DNA of 64,000 nucleotides from Nemophila menziesii (GCA_029959085.1 JARWIR010000017.1:19643507-19707506), one strand, 5' to 3'; shown: positions 33,918 through 44,898, counted from the stretch's first letter. Notes: generated from the sequence alone by a model not told the origin. Program-made: numbers and translations.

Positions 33918-34169
33918 TTTAGAGGTATGCCCATCGAAACCACTCTTGCATGATTACAATGGAATATTAAGTGCTCAATCGACTCGACTTCGTCATTGAA
34001 AACTTTATAGGTGGCTTTGGTTGTTATGTTCCTCCTAACTCATTAGATTTCTTGGAATAGGAGCCCTCATTTGTCTAAGTGCCAAGCTAGGGTAAACCCA
34101 TATCTTCATTTTAGTTTCAGAGTAAACCAAATTAAATTCTCTTTAGCACCTAAAATGGTGAATCTTTTT
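33918..34169. other. Unassigned sequence before unit 2
   Basis: No recognisable feature; homology to unit 1 starts only at about 34175. Confidence 0.4.
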
Positions 34170-34353
34170 TTATCACCTGGAGATGTTTCTCTGGCATAGA
34201 TATTAGGGTTCTTAGGGGGTCAAAATGAGCATTTGAAAATTCTTGTTCGTGTCTAACTTTTTGACGACCTATTCTTTGAGTCTTATCCAGTTGTCTCCCA
34301 TTCCTTAGGGTAGGAGTACAGACTTTTATGTTTTTCAGTCGATGAAATCTCAT
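34170..34353 (-). pseudogene. Gene X2: exon 1 fragment
   Basis: The minus-strand frame MRFHRLKNIKVCTPTL...GRQKVRHEQEFSNAHFD is nearly identical to exon 1 of X1. It is cut off at about 34175 before the cystatin-like helix, and a stop replaces a codon of the X1 N-terminus (ERM-stop-MRF). It marks the left edge of unit 2. Confidence 0.75.
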
Positions 34354-34892
34354 TTACATCCTCTCAGACAACCTTTTCTAAGCTTTGTTCAAGATAGTAA
34401 GGGCTACATGTGAATATGAGATGTGTCTAATACAATAGAATGTGACCTTATTTATAGGACTAATAAATTGGTGAATAAGAAAGCTAATACTAACTAGGAA
34501 ATAAATACGATGTGGAAATAAGTTAGTCTAATATGATAATAATAAATTATGGTAATAATATATTTGATAGTAGAAATAGGTTCATAGAAACCATTACTTG
34601 TTTTCCTTCTAATCCCATATATGAAATGTTTTAACAATCAAATATCGTGAGACATATCCTAGTGGAAATACTGGAATCTCAATGCTTATTGAATTGAAAG
34701 TGTGATTTGTTTTTTCAAACTTCAACTATTGTTTCCGTGCCTATTCTTTTGAGTTAGGGATGATTCCCCCACATGGTCCTTTAGTTATCCAAATGGTTCT
34801 TAAACTTTTAAAGTATTCCAAATAGTCCTCAAACTAGAAATACTATTACTAGCAAGATTCCTTATTTGAAGAAATAATGCATACAACACTTA

Positions 34893-35233
34893 GGGCTTGT
34901 TTGGAAGTTCTTATTTTAGAATGAAAAAGTGCTTTTAAAATAAAATTTGAATTTAAAAAAATTATCAAAAATAATTTTGAAATTTAAAATAATTTTAAAT
35001 GCTTTTTTTAAGAAGCACCAATTTAGTGCCCGTTTGGAAGTGCTTCTTTGGAGAAGCGCACTTTGATTTTGAGAGTTTTTTTGATTTTGAAAAGCACTTT
35101 TGTAAGAAGCACCAAATAGGTGCTTCTTAAAAAAAGCCCTTAAAATAATTTTAGAGTTCAATAATTTTTTTAAGTTTTAAATTTTATTCTATGAACGTTT
35201 TTTTACTATAAAATAAGCATTTTCAAACCGCCC
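34893..35233. mobile_element. Tourist-like (PIF/Harbinger) MITE
   Basis: This 341-bp element starts GGGCTTGTTTGGAAGTTCTT and ends with the near complement (GGGCGGTTTGAAAATGCTTA read from the other strand). TTA flanks both sides (34890-34892 and 35234-35236). Unit 1 has the empty site ACACTTAATAAATAG with one TTA at 23807-23809. TSD TTA and GGG-rich termini fit PIF/Harbinger. Internal GTTTGGAAGTGCTTC copies suggest a nested or rearranged relative. Confidence 0.88.
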
Positions 35234-35453
35234 TTAATAAATAGAATTATACAAGTAAAGCAGACTCATCAGTTATGGAGTCATAACATAAACTTAACAT
35301 TAACATAAGCAGAATCAATCACATAAAGTTAAGCATAACAAAAGTAAGAGTAGACTCATCACATAATAAAAATAAATTCAAGTCATAACAAAAGTAGAGT
35401 AGACTCATCACTCAATAAGAGTGAACCACGACTGCATATATATGCATTGGTGC

Positions 35454-36503
35454 TCAATCAAACCCTTTTGCAGACATTCTTGTTTGATTCTTAAAGATAC
35501 GATCGATAGGTTCTACAGGATTATCAAAGATGGGCTCACTGCAAATGATACAAGAGAAATATTATGTAGTTGACATGTTTTGAATTAAATATATATATAA
35601 CTATTCAACTAAACAAACATAGATTACATATATACCTAAGTTTAGGTTTAACCGAATTCACTATAACTTGTTTCCCGATTTGATTGTTTGTGACCTCAGC
35701 CTGGAATATTAAATCATCAAGGTTGTCTCTGTATTTTCGAGAAGCTTTAAAGGTAATATAGTATACATCCACCATCACCATGATCTGGACATTAGCTTTC
35801 ATGATTTCCGTTGCTTCAAAGGTACAAGTTTTATCCTTTGTATGTTCGTTGAACGCCTTAATGGCAAGCTGGGCCAACTTCATAAGCAAGGGGTCTTTAA
35901 TAAACTTTATGATTGGCTTAATAGAGTTAGTTAGATACCCCGACTTACAAATAGGAATGTCGAAATACTTGAAAGAAAGAAGAAAAAAATTATTAATCCA
36001 AAAAGTTCCAAAAATCAAATTAAATTAAAAAAAAATAATCATACCTGGCGTTCCTTGATAGCTTTATTATGGAGTCGAAGGTCATCAATAGTTGGCATCG
36101 TACGAGTACGGCCCCAACCTCGCTCATAATATCGCGGATTTCCAAAGATATTGAGAATCTTTTCTGTGATAAGAAGAGACTGTTTTGGTTTTGGGTCTTC
36201 CTCACCTTGCTGTTTTGCTTTTGGGTCTTCCTCAGAAGCTTCACGTTTCTTCTTTGAAGACCTCGTCTCTACCCGATTCTCAGAAGACTCACCCTGCTGT
36301 TTTGCTTTTGGGTCTTCCTCACCTTGCTGTTTTGCTTTTGGGTCCTCCTCACCTTGCTGTTTTGCTTTTGGGTCCTCCTCACCTTGCTGTTTTGCTTTTG
36401 GGTCTTCCTCAGAAGCTTCACGTTTCTTCTTTGAAGACCTCGTCTCTACCCGATTCTCCTGCACCATTGATCTACGCGCACCAATCATCTTCGTGCTCCC
36501 CAT
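35454..36503 (-). CDS. Gene Y2: cystatin-like protein, expanded N-terminus (291 aa)
   Basis: Exons are 36503-36045, 35967-35636 and 35538-35454 (459+332+85 bp = 292 codons including TGA). GT-AG introns in phases 0 and 2 lie at the same places as in Y1 and Y3. Exon 1 is much longer than in the paralogues because a 30-bp unit encoding EEDPKAKQQG is tandemly repeated, and the block NRVETRSSKKKREASEE occurs twice. Exon 2 carries FDIPICKSGY, LAQLAIKAFNEH, IMKANVQ and YYITFKA (cystatin-like fold, no QxVxG). The tail is SEPIFDNPVEPIDRIFKN plus 13 residues. The protein is probably soluble and the function is not known. An intact frame after internal expansion suggests a coding gene. Confidence 0.82.
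36199..36459 (-). repeat. Coding minisatellite in Y2 exon 1
   Basis: Tandem 30-bp units (minus strand GAAGACCCAAAAGCAAAACA, then a variable end) lie next to a larger duplication of the block found at 36236-36283 and 36412-36459. Y1 and Y3 have a single equivalent block. All unit lengths are multiples of three. Confidence 0.88.
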
Positions 36504-36549
36504 TGAAATTGAAATTGAAATTGAAATTGTTTTTCTATCACCTCACTTT

Positions 36550-36560
36550 CTTATTTATAG
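36550..36560 (-). promoter_or_regulatory. TATA box of Y2
   Basis: CTATAAATAAG on the minus strand lies about 47 bp before the ATG, followed by four CAATTT-type repeats abutting the start codon. Confidence 0.6.
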
Positions 36561-36643
36561 TTATGGTTTCAGAGTTGAATGGGCTTGGGCTAACGGAAGT
36601 TATTTATTTGAAAAAAAAAAGAAACGGAAGTTATTTGGTTTAA

Positions 36644-38454
36644 AGGAATCTACAAAGTAAGGCCTAAATCTCAACTTTCTTAGGATTTAAAGTCTAGTTG
36701 CAAATTATTTCTTTTAAAGCCTAACTAAAAAATCTGGTTTGGGATTTTACTTTCCTACCCTTTTTAATTTTTTTATTCCTTTTTCGTTTTTTTATTTTTT
36801 ATTTTTTATTGAACTTTTACTACTTGATATATTTTTCCGGTATATTCAAGGAGGTATGTCCCAACATTGTCCAGACCATGTCGTACAGACTGTACTTATT
36901 AAACGTTTTTCAGGTGTTTTAGGTCCAATTTATTTTTCTTTATATATCCAATTAGTCGGTATTCTCCAAGTTTTTGTCCAAGGGGGTGTACACGAGCCCG
37001 GTTTGTCCATGTCAAGAGATAGGGAATACGTTTTTTGTCCGTTTTTATCCATGTCAAACTTCCGAGAAACAAGTGTCTAGACCATACTGTCTAGCCCATA
37101 ATGTCTAGCCCTAATATGATGGACACACTAAAATAACAGTATAAAAACAAATATTAAATGACCCTAATGTGCTGGACTACTATTTGAAAAACAAGTTAAT
37201 AGCCCATATGGGCTGGACACATTCACACTCACAGAAGAAAAGGACCTAACCTTTACCAAACTCAGTTTTAAAATAAATAGAAAAAAACCAAGACATGGGC
37301 TGGACAGTGTGTCCCAACCATCAAGCTGGGCCAAAACACATTTTTTTTAAAACAAAAAAGCAGACACACGTTCTTTTTTTAAAAAAAAATCACTCCAGCC
37401 CATAATGGTCTGGACCATAAAGGTCTGGCCCATTAAAGCTGTAACAAATGGGTTGAACACGTTTTAAAATCACGTTTTAAAAATTAGTAAAAAAAAAAAA
37501 CCCGACTGTGGAGCGGCAGTGACAAGACGCGCTGGAGCTCCGGTGTTGCAGCAGCAGACATTGAACCCAAATCGGTGCAGAGTGCAGGTTCGCTTCTGGT
37601 TTGAGCCCAAATCGGTCCATGGGTCTGGACCAACTCGATCTGCATCTACATCGATTAAACCCTTCGAGATCTGAAGACATTAAATATGGAGATCCAGCTT
37701 TGCAGCGGTGGGAAAGCTGGGAGCACAGATCGGTTGGGAAAGCTGGAGCATGGATGGACCCTAACGGGCTGGACATGGTGGTGGTGCTGCAGCGGTGGTT
37801 TGTCGTTGCGTGGTGGCTTCGTGGCGGCGCTGCTTCGTGGTGGTTAAGGTGCGTGGTGGTGTAACAGCAGCAGGGCTTGCTTCGTGGCGAGGTGGCTTCG
37901 TGGCAGCGCTGCTTCGAACGGATCTGGTTGCTTCGCTGGCTTTGTGGTGGTTGGATCTGTGTTGGTGTTGGTGGATCTGAGCAGCAGTGTCTCGTGGTCT
38001 TCACAGCGGTGCCAGGAAGGTCTGACCACAGCTGTAGCGTCGGCTTTGATGGTGGTTCAATGGTGGGGTCGGTGAGAGCGCGACTGCAGAAGCTTGCTCG
38101 GTGGTGGTGCGTCGTGGTGGAGCTGTGGTGTTGGCGAGAAGCTTCGCCGTGGTATGCAGTAGCTGGAAGGTGGACACGAGGGAGGAAGGAGGGCATCGAG
38201 CAGTGGTGGTGGGAAGGTGGGACTGGGTTCTGCAGGTAGGGGAAGAGGAAGGAGGAAGAGAGAGAAGAGGGAGCATGGGTGGGTCGGTGGAATACCCTAA
38301 TGGTGTTTTTGTTTTGGCTTTATTAGGTATTCACTGTAGGGAAGGGGTATATTTGGTTTTTCCCTCTGTACTAGTTACATTACAAGTGGGGTTTTTGGGG
38401 TAGGCTTTAGTTTGTTAATGTGTATGTTGTGGGGCTTTATTCTATAATTCCCCC
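36644..38454. mobile_element. 1.8-kb element with 9-bp TSD (MULE-like)
   Basis: It is flanked by TTTGGTTTA at 36635-36643 and 38455-38463. Units 1 and 3 have one copy of TTTGGTTTA (24938-24946 and about 56679-56687) and no insert. A 9-bp TSD points to Mutator-like elements. The ends (AAGGAATCTACAAAGTAAGG and, from the other strand, GGGGGAATTATAGAATAAAG) match only weakly. The right half (37480-38300) is strikingly GC-rich compared with everything near it, with long low-complexity frames on both strands but no convincing protein. Captured host sequence (Pack-MULE) is one explanation. Confidence 0.6.
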
Positions 38455-38529
38455 TTTGGTTTATTACTTTATTTTGCTTAATAAACTGGACTAATAGCTA
38501 TGACAAAAAAAAACTGGACTAATAGCAGC

Positions 38530-39170
38530 TTAGGCTTCGTTCGATTTTTTTTTTGTTTACAAAAGAGGTCACGAATGACCGGAAGCGCAAGCTTCCTATT
38601 TATTGCCTATCTAGAACCACTCTCGGCACGGTCCACCCACACCGATCTTTGTTTAACAAGCCCCAAAGTCCTTTCGGGGGGTCTCTAAGCAGCACTGAAC
38701 TTCCATCACTATTCGATCTCATCTTCGCTAACCAGCCCACGTATCTATTTGCCTCCCTATAGCACCATACTAGCTCAAAATGCTTCCTCGATGAAAGAAT
38801 ATCTCGACAAGCATTCACGATATCGTTTGAGAACCCTCTTGAGTTCGCACCGCCCTTCACTAGCGCGTGCAACTCACACGCGTCGGTCTCAGTGACTAAG
38901 GATGTAAACCCTCTACACAAAGCCATATGCAAGCCAAAATGTAACGCAAGAACTTCCGCCTCGAACGGAGACCTCGCAACACACTTCCCCGCAAAGCCGC
39001 CTAAAAACTCACCCTTCATCCCGAAACAAACCTCCTACCCTGGCTACTTTTCTTTCCGTATTAAAAGCCCCATCCACATTAAGCTTCACCCCATTCACCA
39101 GTTTAGTCCATTTAACAAGCACATTCTTGGCCGAAACTATTAGCCCCCATCTTGCTCCGTACCCCACGCT
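38530..39170 (-). pseudogene. 5'-truncated LINE, RNase H fragment
   Basis: On the minus strand the RNase H (RVT_3) starts with KLNVDGAF (about 39090). It changes frame near 39015, then runs through FEAEVLAL, TETDACELHALVKGG and WCYREANRY to the stop at 38600. The last catalytic motif reads YVGWLAK where VADWLAK is expected, so that Asp is lost. A T-run at 38545-38555 is the poly(A) tail. It resembles the fragment at 4618-5290. Confidence 0.8.
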
Positions 39171-39564
39171 CTAATATAATCGCTCGCGGCATTACGGATT
39201 ATCACCTTCAAATCGTTATTGCTCTTTCGTCTATCGGTTGGATTTAGTGAATTGTCTAGCTAATGAGCGAGTGGAGTTGATTATGTTTTTGATTAGTTTG
39301 CTCATGATAAAGAGATCTTGTGCACTCCCATGAGAATGCCGTAATAAGGAGCGGGTATCTTGCCTGTAACTTAAACATTCTAGCTCTTAGGCTAGTTTTG
39401 GACAATGTCATTAGTGAGAGCACTCTGCATGTTCCTCCTGTGCAATGTCTTGATAAAGCTCCTCTTCAACTTGTCGTGTCTGACCAATCTATCTCTAGTG
39501 TATATCGGTATCGATTTCTCTTTCTCCATCGGGCCAAAGTGACGCTACAATAATTTTTCTAATA
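39171..39564. other. Unassigned sequence left of the Sirevirus-like element
   Basis: No recognised gene. It was continuous with 46279 onward before the retroelement inserted. Confidence 0.4.
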
Positions 39565-39569
39565 GTAAG

Positions 39570-40930
39570 TGAAAGTCCTAGAGGGGGGGTGAATAGGATT
39601 ACTAATAAGATAATGCCTAATTAAAATCTTTTGGACAATAATAAGTTTAAGAGAAAAACTTCTAGGTCAACTAATAAAATCAAACACTTATAGGATCATG
39701 CAATGTAAAGAGTAAGGTTTGATATAAAAGTATAACTAGTGAAAAGCTAATCCAATATCTTAAACTACTCTAGAAGACTATATGTTAGATAACCTAGATG
39801 AACAATTCATGCAAGCATATAATCAAACATATAGAGTGCGGAAAGTAAATAGAGTAGGGATAGAAAGATACACACGATTTATAGTGGTTCGGTTTCCCTA
39901 CATCCACTACCTAAGGAAGCCTCCTTAGGATTTCAAGCTTTTCACTAAGCTTCCGTGTCTCTCTTAATCGGGTCGAGAACACAATAACCTTTACAAACTC
40001 TTCGATAACACGAAGGACACACCACTTGCGTAATCACAACACAAGGACACCAAGTATACTCCCTATACTTGAATTCTCTCTTAATCTATCTATTACAAGA
40101 CCTAGACTTAAGAGGATAGCAACAAAGTGTTTAAAGGTTTGCTAATTAAAGCTTGTATCTAAAACTCCTAAAGAGTGGATATGACTATAAGCTTGTATAC
40201 TCCTTCTTGAGTGGATAGAACCTTGTGGCTTAATTGATTAACTCCTTGAAAGGATTTATAAGCTCACTAAGATTGAATTTGACTATGTATAGCTCTTGAC
40301 ACCTTCTTGAATGATAGCAATTAAGCCCCTTAATGTTTGTAATTAGTTGGTGTAGTTGTAGCCTTCAAAGAGCTTCAATTTATAGTAGAAAATGGCTTCC
40401 AACGGTCATAAGGTTTGAGTCCAACGGATCTATTAATCTCCCAACGGATATATTTCTTATGACTTGGCTTTAGTGCAGAAAACCCTATCTTGCGGTATAC
40501 CGTAGCGGTGTACCGCGCTTCAGTGGTTGATTTTCTGGCATACTGACGGGCTAGTCCTCTATACCGTGCCCTGGTCCGCGCCTGGTCCGGTATACCGCAC
40601 CGGTGTACCGCGCCAAGTATTCTTTGAAGAATAACAACTTGGATCAATAGCTCTTCTTCATGAAAGTTGTTGTAAACATCATTCTATGAATCTTTGAAGT
40701 TGAACACTAAAGCTAATTCTCAATAAACATAAAGATAAGGTTAATAGCACTTGTATGAGAAATAGTTTCTTAAGATAAAACTATAAGGTTGATCAACAAG
40801 ATAAAGAAAGAGCTTTTTTTTGATGAAATAGAGTGCAAGAAAGAATGTCAATAACAATAGAAATAAGCACACTAATCACAAGAGGATTTGTCACATTAAA
40901 ACACCTAATTAGGGAGGCTATATGCCAACA
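39570..40930 (-). repeat. 3' LTR of Sirevirus-like element 1
   Basis: It reads TGTTGGCATATAGCC...CTCTAGGACTTTCA on the minus strand. U3 carries GCGGTATACCG/GCGGTGTACCGC palindromes at about 40493-40522 and 40588-40617, upstream of a TATA (CTATAAATTG, minus strand, about 40377-40386). Confidence 0.95.
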
Positions 40931-40945
40931 ATCTCCCCCTTTTTG
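40931..40945 (-). promoter_or_regulatory. Polypurine tract of element 1
   Basis: AAAAAGGGGGAGAT on the minus strand directly abuts the 3' LTR; it primes plus-strand DNA. Further GGGGGAG tracts on the minus strand lie near 41000, 41105 and 41415. Confidence 0.85.
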
Positions 40946-41911
40946 ATGATGACAAATCCTTCACTAAAACACCTTAGGAAAGATATAAAAGTTTAAGCAC
41001 TTATGAAATAAAGCTCCCCCTCACAATAAGCATAAAATTTGAGATGTATTTGTGAGTTTTTAAAACGTGCAAGTTTTAAAAGTTTTAGTGCACATAATAT
41101 TTCTCCCCCTTTGTCTTCATCAAAAAGACGGGGTAAAAACAACTAAGAGTAGAAGAGCAAAGATAACTCGAGTGAATAGATTTTAAACAATGAAAGAGAG
41201 AGTGTGCAAGAGTTTTGGATAAAAACGATTTTTAGAAAGAGATGCACAAAGATAGATAATTGAAAAGCAAGAGTTAAGGATAGAGATATTTACCAACTCC
41301 TTGATTGATACAAGTTCATTTCAAATGCTTTCTAATGACACAAACGATTAGTTGCAATATATAAAATAAAAGATTAGTTTAAGCATGTGAGTTTTTAAAA
41401 TTTTAAACAAAGTCTCCCCCTTACAAAGTGCATAGAGTTTGTTTTAATTTTGAAAAAGTTTGATTGACAATTTTTCGAAAAAATAAGGGGTCAAGATGTA
41501 TTTTTCAAAAGTTTGGGGGCCAAACGCAATTTTGAAAGATCTATTTGGGACCACAATGCAATTTTCAATCTATTTAGGAACAAGGCTATAGAGAGCAAAC
41601 TATAGGGACTAAGAAGCAATATCAAGAAGTACCTATAACATCAAAGATCATGTTAGCAACAAAAAGAACAAATCAACAAAGATAAGCAACTAACAATCAA
41701 GATCAAAGCAAGTACCAATTATCCAAAAGAAACATTTAGCATCCTAACATAGAAATCATAATAGTAATATCCTAGATGTCCAAAACACGGACCCATAAAC
41801 TTAAAAGCATAAACATCCATAAAACAAGTTCTAATAAAAAACACATAAGCAATTAAAGACTCATAAACCACCAAGAAGGATTTTAAACACCAAACACCAA
41901 ATCAAGATGAA
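40946..41911 (-). other. 3' non-coding internal region of element 1
   Basis: No ORF. It holds three additional GGGGGAG polypurine tracts. The equivalent region in element 2 is 61367-62386. Confidence 0.6.
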
Positions 41912-43156
41912 TTAACGGTTATCACGAGGAGATCGGCTCCTAGATCTTCTACCATTCCCAATATCATCGCGAATGCACGAAACATCACTTTTCATACACG
42001 AGAGCTCATTCGCAAGATTTCCTATCTTTTCTTCCAAAACTCCAAACTTTCTTTCTAACTTATCTTCCAATGCCACAAATCTACTTCCTATATAATCCAT
42101 GAAACGAGACATAGCACTTTCGAAACCGGATGGATTAGGAGGGTTAACATTGATGGGTTGGCTAGGAGTGGGCTCATTTGGATTTGGGTTTTCTTGATCC
42201 GGGTTATCTACTAAAATAAGAGTCTCAAGCTCCGGACCATCGTTGCGCTTTCTAGCTTCAAGAATACGATTTCGAATAGTGATATCCGAGATGCGATTAA
42301 TAGTGGAGATCGGAACATATGTGTTGTTATAAATAACAAATTTCATTCTAAGAATCGTGAGATAATCGAAATTCCAAGACTTATTCATAGGTTTCACATT
42401 AGTCCCTCCAAAAGAAATATCATTAGCTTCAAAGACTTTGGATAGAAAAATACCGTAAGGGACTTTATCCCGAGAGGCACGAGCGTGATTCATCCATTTG
42501 AACATAATTGCAATGATGTTTATCGGTTGTTTGGAGAAGATCAAGAATAAAAGATAAGCTTCATACGGGATAAGTTTAGCATCATGCTTATCTTTCGGAA
42601 TAACGGCCGAGATAAGAAACTTGTGGGCCACGATAAATTCCGGGTCAAAGTTACGAATATTCCAATTTCCATCCGCAATAACCATTCTACTATTAACGAA
42701 CTCATTCACTTCATTTTGAGCAACAATATCTATATTTGAATTATCCCAACCACTTGACCAAAACCCGCTAAAACCATCCGAAGGTATATCAAATTTAGTG
42801 CACAAAGTATTCGATTTCAAACGTAAAATGTTACCCGAAACAATTGATTTAACCGAAGTAGTAGCATGATTAAATTCAAAATTCGTATAAAAATCTTCGA
42901 TTAACCCGATTGCCAAATGACTACCCGAAAAAGCAAATATCTTATGAAATTTTTGAATTGAAAATAGTTTAAAAAGAGAATCATCACCGGAGGGAAAAGC
43001 CGAGGGGCAAATTGTTCTTCCCGGTAGAGCATCGAATGGCCGGAGTGGTGGTGGTGGTGGTGATGGTGACTTCGCCGGAGATGGTTCACGGTGGCGGCTT
43101 GAGGAGGCTCCGGTGGAAGCCTTTTTCTTGTTAGCAATTGATTTGGTTCTAACCAT
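41912..43156 (-). CDS. Sirevirus-like element ORF2, Transposase_32-like (414 aa)
   Basis: The intact frame starts at MVRTKS. Residues 1-45 are basic and Ser/Pro-rich. Residues about 50-330 form a conserved globular region with SGFWSSGWD (129-137) and, near 175-240, FIVAHKFLISAVIPKDKHDA, YEAYLLFLIF, INIIAIMFKW and DKVPYGIFLSK. This layout resembles the 'putative plant transposon protein' (Transposase_32) family, whose biochemical role is unknown. About 360-400 is a coiled coil with heptads and CxxxxxDVSC repeats, and the end is RS-rich (RRSRSRSP). It replaces pol in the element. The copy at 60128-61366 is highly similar, with mostly synonymous differences. I infer a role in the element's life cycle; family membership needs a profile search. 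Confidence 0.75.
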   Translation of the reverse strand: MVRTKSIANKKKASTGASSSRHREPSPAKSPSPPPPPLRPFDALPGRTICPSAFPSGDDSLFKLFSIQKFHKIFAFSGSHLAIGLIEDFYTNFEFNHATTSVKSIVSGNILRLKSNTLCTKFDIPSDGFSGFWSSGWDNSNIDIVAQNEVNEFVNSRMVIADGNWNIRNFDPEFIVAHKFLISAVIPKDKHDAKLIPYEAYLLFLIFSKQPINIIAIMFKWMNHARASRDKVPYGIFLSKVFEANDISFGGTNVKPMNKSWNFDYLTILRMKFVIYNNTYVPISTINRISDITIRNRILEARKRNDGPELETLILVDNPDQENPNPNEPTPSQPINVNPPNPSGFESAMSRFMDYIGSRFVALEDKLERKFGVLEEKIGNLANELSCMKSDVSCIRDDIGNGRRSRSRSPRDNR

Positions 43157-43344
43157 GGTGGAAAATGAAGTGGGTAATGGAGTAGGAAGAAGGAGGAGTG
43201 ATTTTGGTGGTGAAAGAGGGTGTTTTTGGTGGTGGAGCCGGAGGGTTTTTGGCCGGAAATCGCCAAAGGAGGAGGAGTGAAGAAGATGAAATGAGGAAGT
43301 GAAGAAAAAGTGCAGAAAAACGGGTCCTTAAACTGATAAAACCC

Positions 43345-43390
43345 TTACGTGCGGTGTACCGCGGGATTCGTCCGGTGCACCGCACGAGTG
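43345..43390 (-). promoter_or_regulatory. Internal palindrome pair upstream of ORF2
   Basis: GCGGTGTACCGC and GGTGCACCGC lie about 190-240 bp before the ORF2 start, separate from those in the LTR. Element 2 has two such pairs at 59810-59843 and 59901-59936. Confidence 0.6.
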
Positions 43391-43802
43391 TTCGGTTTGG
43401 GTAATGAAAATCCAATTTTTGATTCTTTTAAAAACACCCGAAACACAATCGAAACTTCCCCAAAAGACTCAGAATGATATAAAATAATTTTGAGCATCTT
43501 TGTTTTGAAAAGAAACGCCAAGGAGAAGCTAAAAACACATATAACAGTTAATTCCACAAAAGACCCTAATTTTTGTAAAAGTGCAAAAAGACCCTATGCA
43601 AGAATAAAGCTAAACTAAAGCATGAAAAAGGTCAAGAACAACAAGATAGCATCACAAGTTGATAAAACACATAAAACACAATATAAAAACATAAAAACAC
43701 AAGAGAGGAAAGAATATCACCGTATTTTCCTTTTATGAGGTTTGAACGTCCTTTAGCATGAAATTCCATTTTCTTGACGCTCAACACCTTCAATGCAAAT
43801 TA

Positions 43803-44855
43803 CTATGGTACCCGAGGTGGAATGGATCCGGAAATGTTATTAGCATTTGTCACGATCCATATTGGTCTTTCCCATGAAGGTATCAAAGATCCACTAATAA
43901 GTTGTTCATGGTAATGGCATGTAGAAGCATGATGACCGGGTTTACCACAATAGTTGCAATAACTTCCTTTTTGAATAGAGTAACCATGTAGAGGTTTTGA
44001 GCAAGAAGTTTCCCCATTTTTTCCAATATCCAAATTATCACTAACATACAACTTTTCTTTGAAAAAACCATTTGGATCAAAAGGAGTGACATTTGAGAAA
44101 GGATGATTTTTTAAAGCATCAAGAGCAAGGGAAAAAGCTTCATCCAATTTTTTAAAACCTTCTATGTTTTTCTTCAAGGGATGTTTCCATTTATTTAAAA
44201 TAAAAATGTTTTCAAAACACGGGTTTTTGGTATTGCCAAGAATGTCATCCAAAGTGATACAACATTTAAAACATTTCTTTGGCTCAATATTACCCTTTTT
44301 TAACATAAGATTATTTAAATGGATTTGAGAATCAAGAATTTTGAGAAGGGATGAAATTTGTCTAATATCACAATAATTATAAGGAAGAGATAAAGAGTTA
44401 GGATAAAGTGCTACCTCATGATTAGGTTTAAAATCGTTGTGAGATTCATTATGGATTGAGACTTCTTCTTCTTCATTATTTTCGACAATTCCATATATAA
44501 ACTCCAAACGATTCCAAAGCTCTTTTGCGGTTTTACAATCTAACATTTGTGAGAAAATTTCTTCGGAAATTCCACGAATGAGAGTGTACATTGGTTTTGC
44601 ATTTTGAGTGAGCTTAGCCTTTTCCTCAATGGTGAGTTCATCAAACTCTTTTTCTTCTTGATTTAGCTTGAGAACTCCTTCTTCATTTAACTCTTCTTTA
44701 TAAGGGACAAATGGACCTTCTTTTACAATTCTCCATTGATCGGGATCTTCGGCTTTTATAAATTCCTCCATTTTTGTTCTCCAAGCGAAATAGTAAGTTC
44801 CTACAAAAAGTGGAGGTCGTGTAGAAGACGAACTTTCCAAAAGATTAAATTCCAT
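43803..44855 (-). CDS. Gag of Sirevirus-like element 1 (350 aa)
   Basis: The start is ATG at 44855 (MEFNLLESSSS), about 45 bp after the PBS; an upstream in-frame GTG is ignored. Residues 15-120 match the Copia gag N-terminal region (YYFAWRTKMEEFIKAEDPDQ, then TAKELWNRLEF), and a CCHC knuckle CNYCGKPGHHASTC lies at about 300-313. Gag packages element RNA. The C-terminus stops after the knuckle with no protease fused, whereas autonomous members continue into pol. The frame is intact. Because protease/pol is missing, particle maturation would depend on a helper. Confidence 0.85.
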   Translation of the reverse strand: MEFNLLESSSSTRPPLFVGTYYFAWRTKMEEFIKAEDPDQWRIVKEGPFVPYKEELNEEGVLKLNQEEKEFDELTIEEKAKLTQNAKPMYTLIRGISEEIFSQMLDCKTAKELWNRLEFIYGIVENNEEEEVSIHNESHNDFKPNHEVALYPNSLSLPYNYCDIRQISSLLKILDSQIHLNNLMLKKGNIEPKKCFKCCITLDDILGNTKNPCFENIFILNKWKHPLKKNIEGFKKLDEAFSLALDALKNHPFSNVTPFDPNGFFKEKLYVSDNLDIGKNGETSCSKPLHGYSIQKGSYCNYCGKPGHHASTCHYHEQLISGSLIPSWERPIWIVTNANNISGSIPPRVP

Positions 44856-44898
44856 ATCGTTTACTCTACTAACGATTAAGCTATTCACGTAGAGTTAG

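Larger units (their letters stand above)
34170..38530 (-). repeat. Segmental unit 2 (genes X2 and Y2)
   Basis: This aligns with unit 1 and partly with unit 3. It contains two later insertions, a Tourist-like MITE (34893-35233) and a 1.8-kb element (36644-38454). Confidence 0.8.

Noticed and set aside
36151..36660. Plus-strand ORFs over Y2 exon 1
   Set aside because: Shadows of the repeated minus-strand exon; the minus-strand gene has consistent splicing and a TATA box.
37477..38196. 239-codon minus-strand ORF as a gene
   Set aside because: The translation is low-complexity (His/Thr/Ser/Pro), frames are open on both strands because of base composition, and it lies inside the 9-bp-TSD insertion.
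40375..40647. 90-codon ORF, repeated at 45718-45990
   Set aside because: It is duplicated only because it lies in the two LTRs and overlaps the U3 palindromes and TATA box.
43149..43415. Minus-strand ORFs overlapping the ORF2 leader
   Set aside because: Leader of ORF2 in other frames; not shared with element 2 as a protein.
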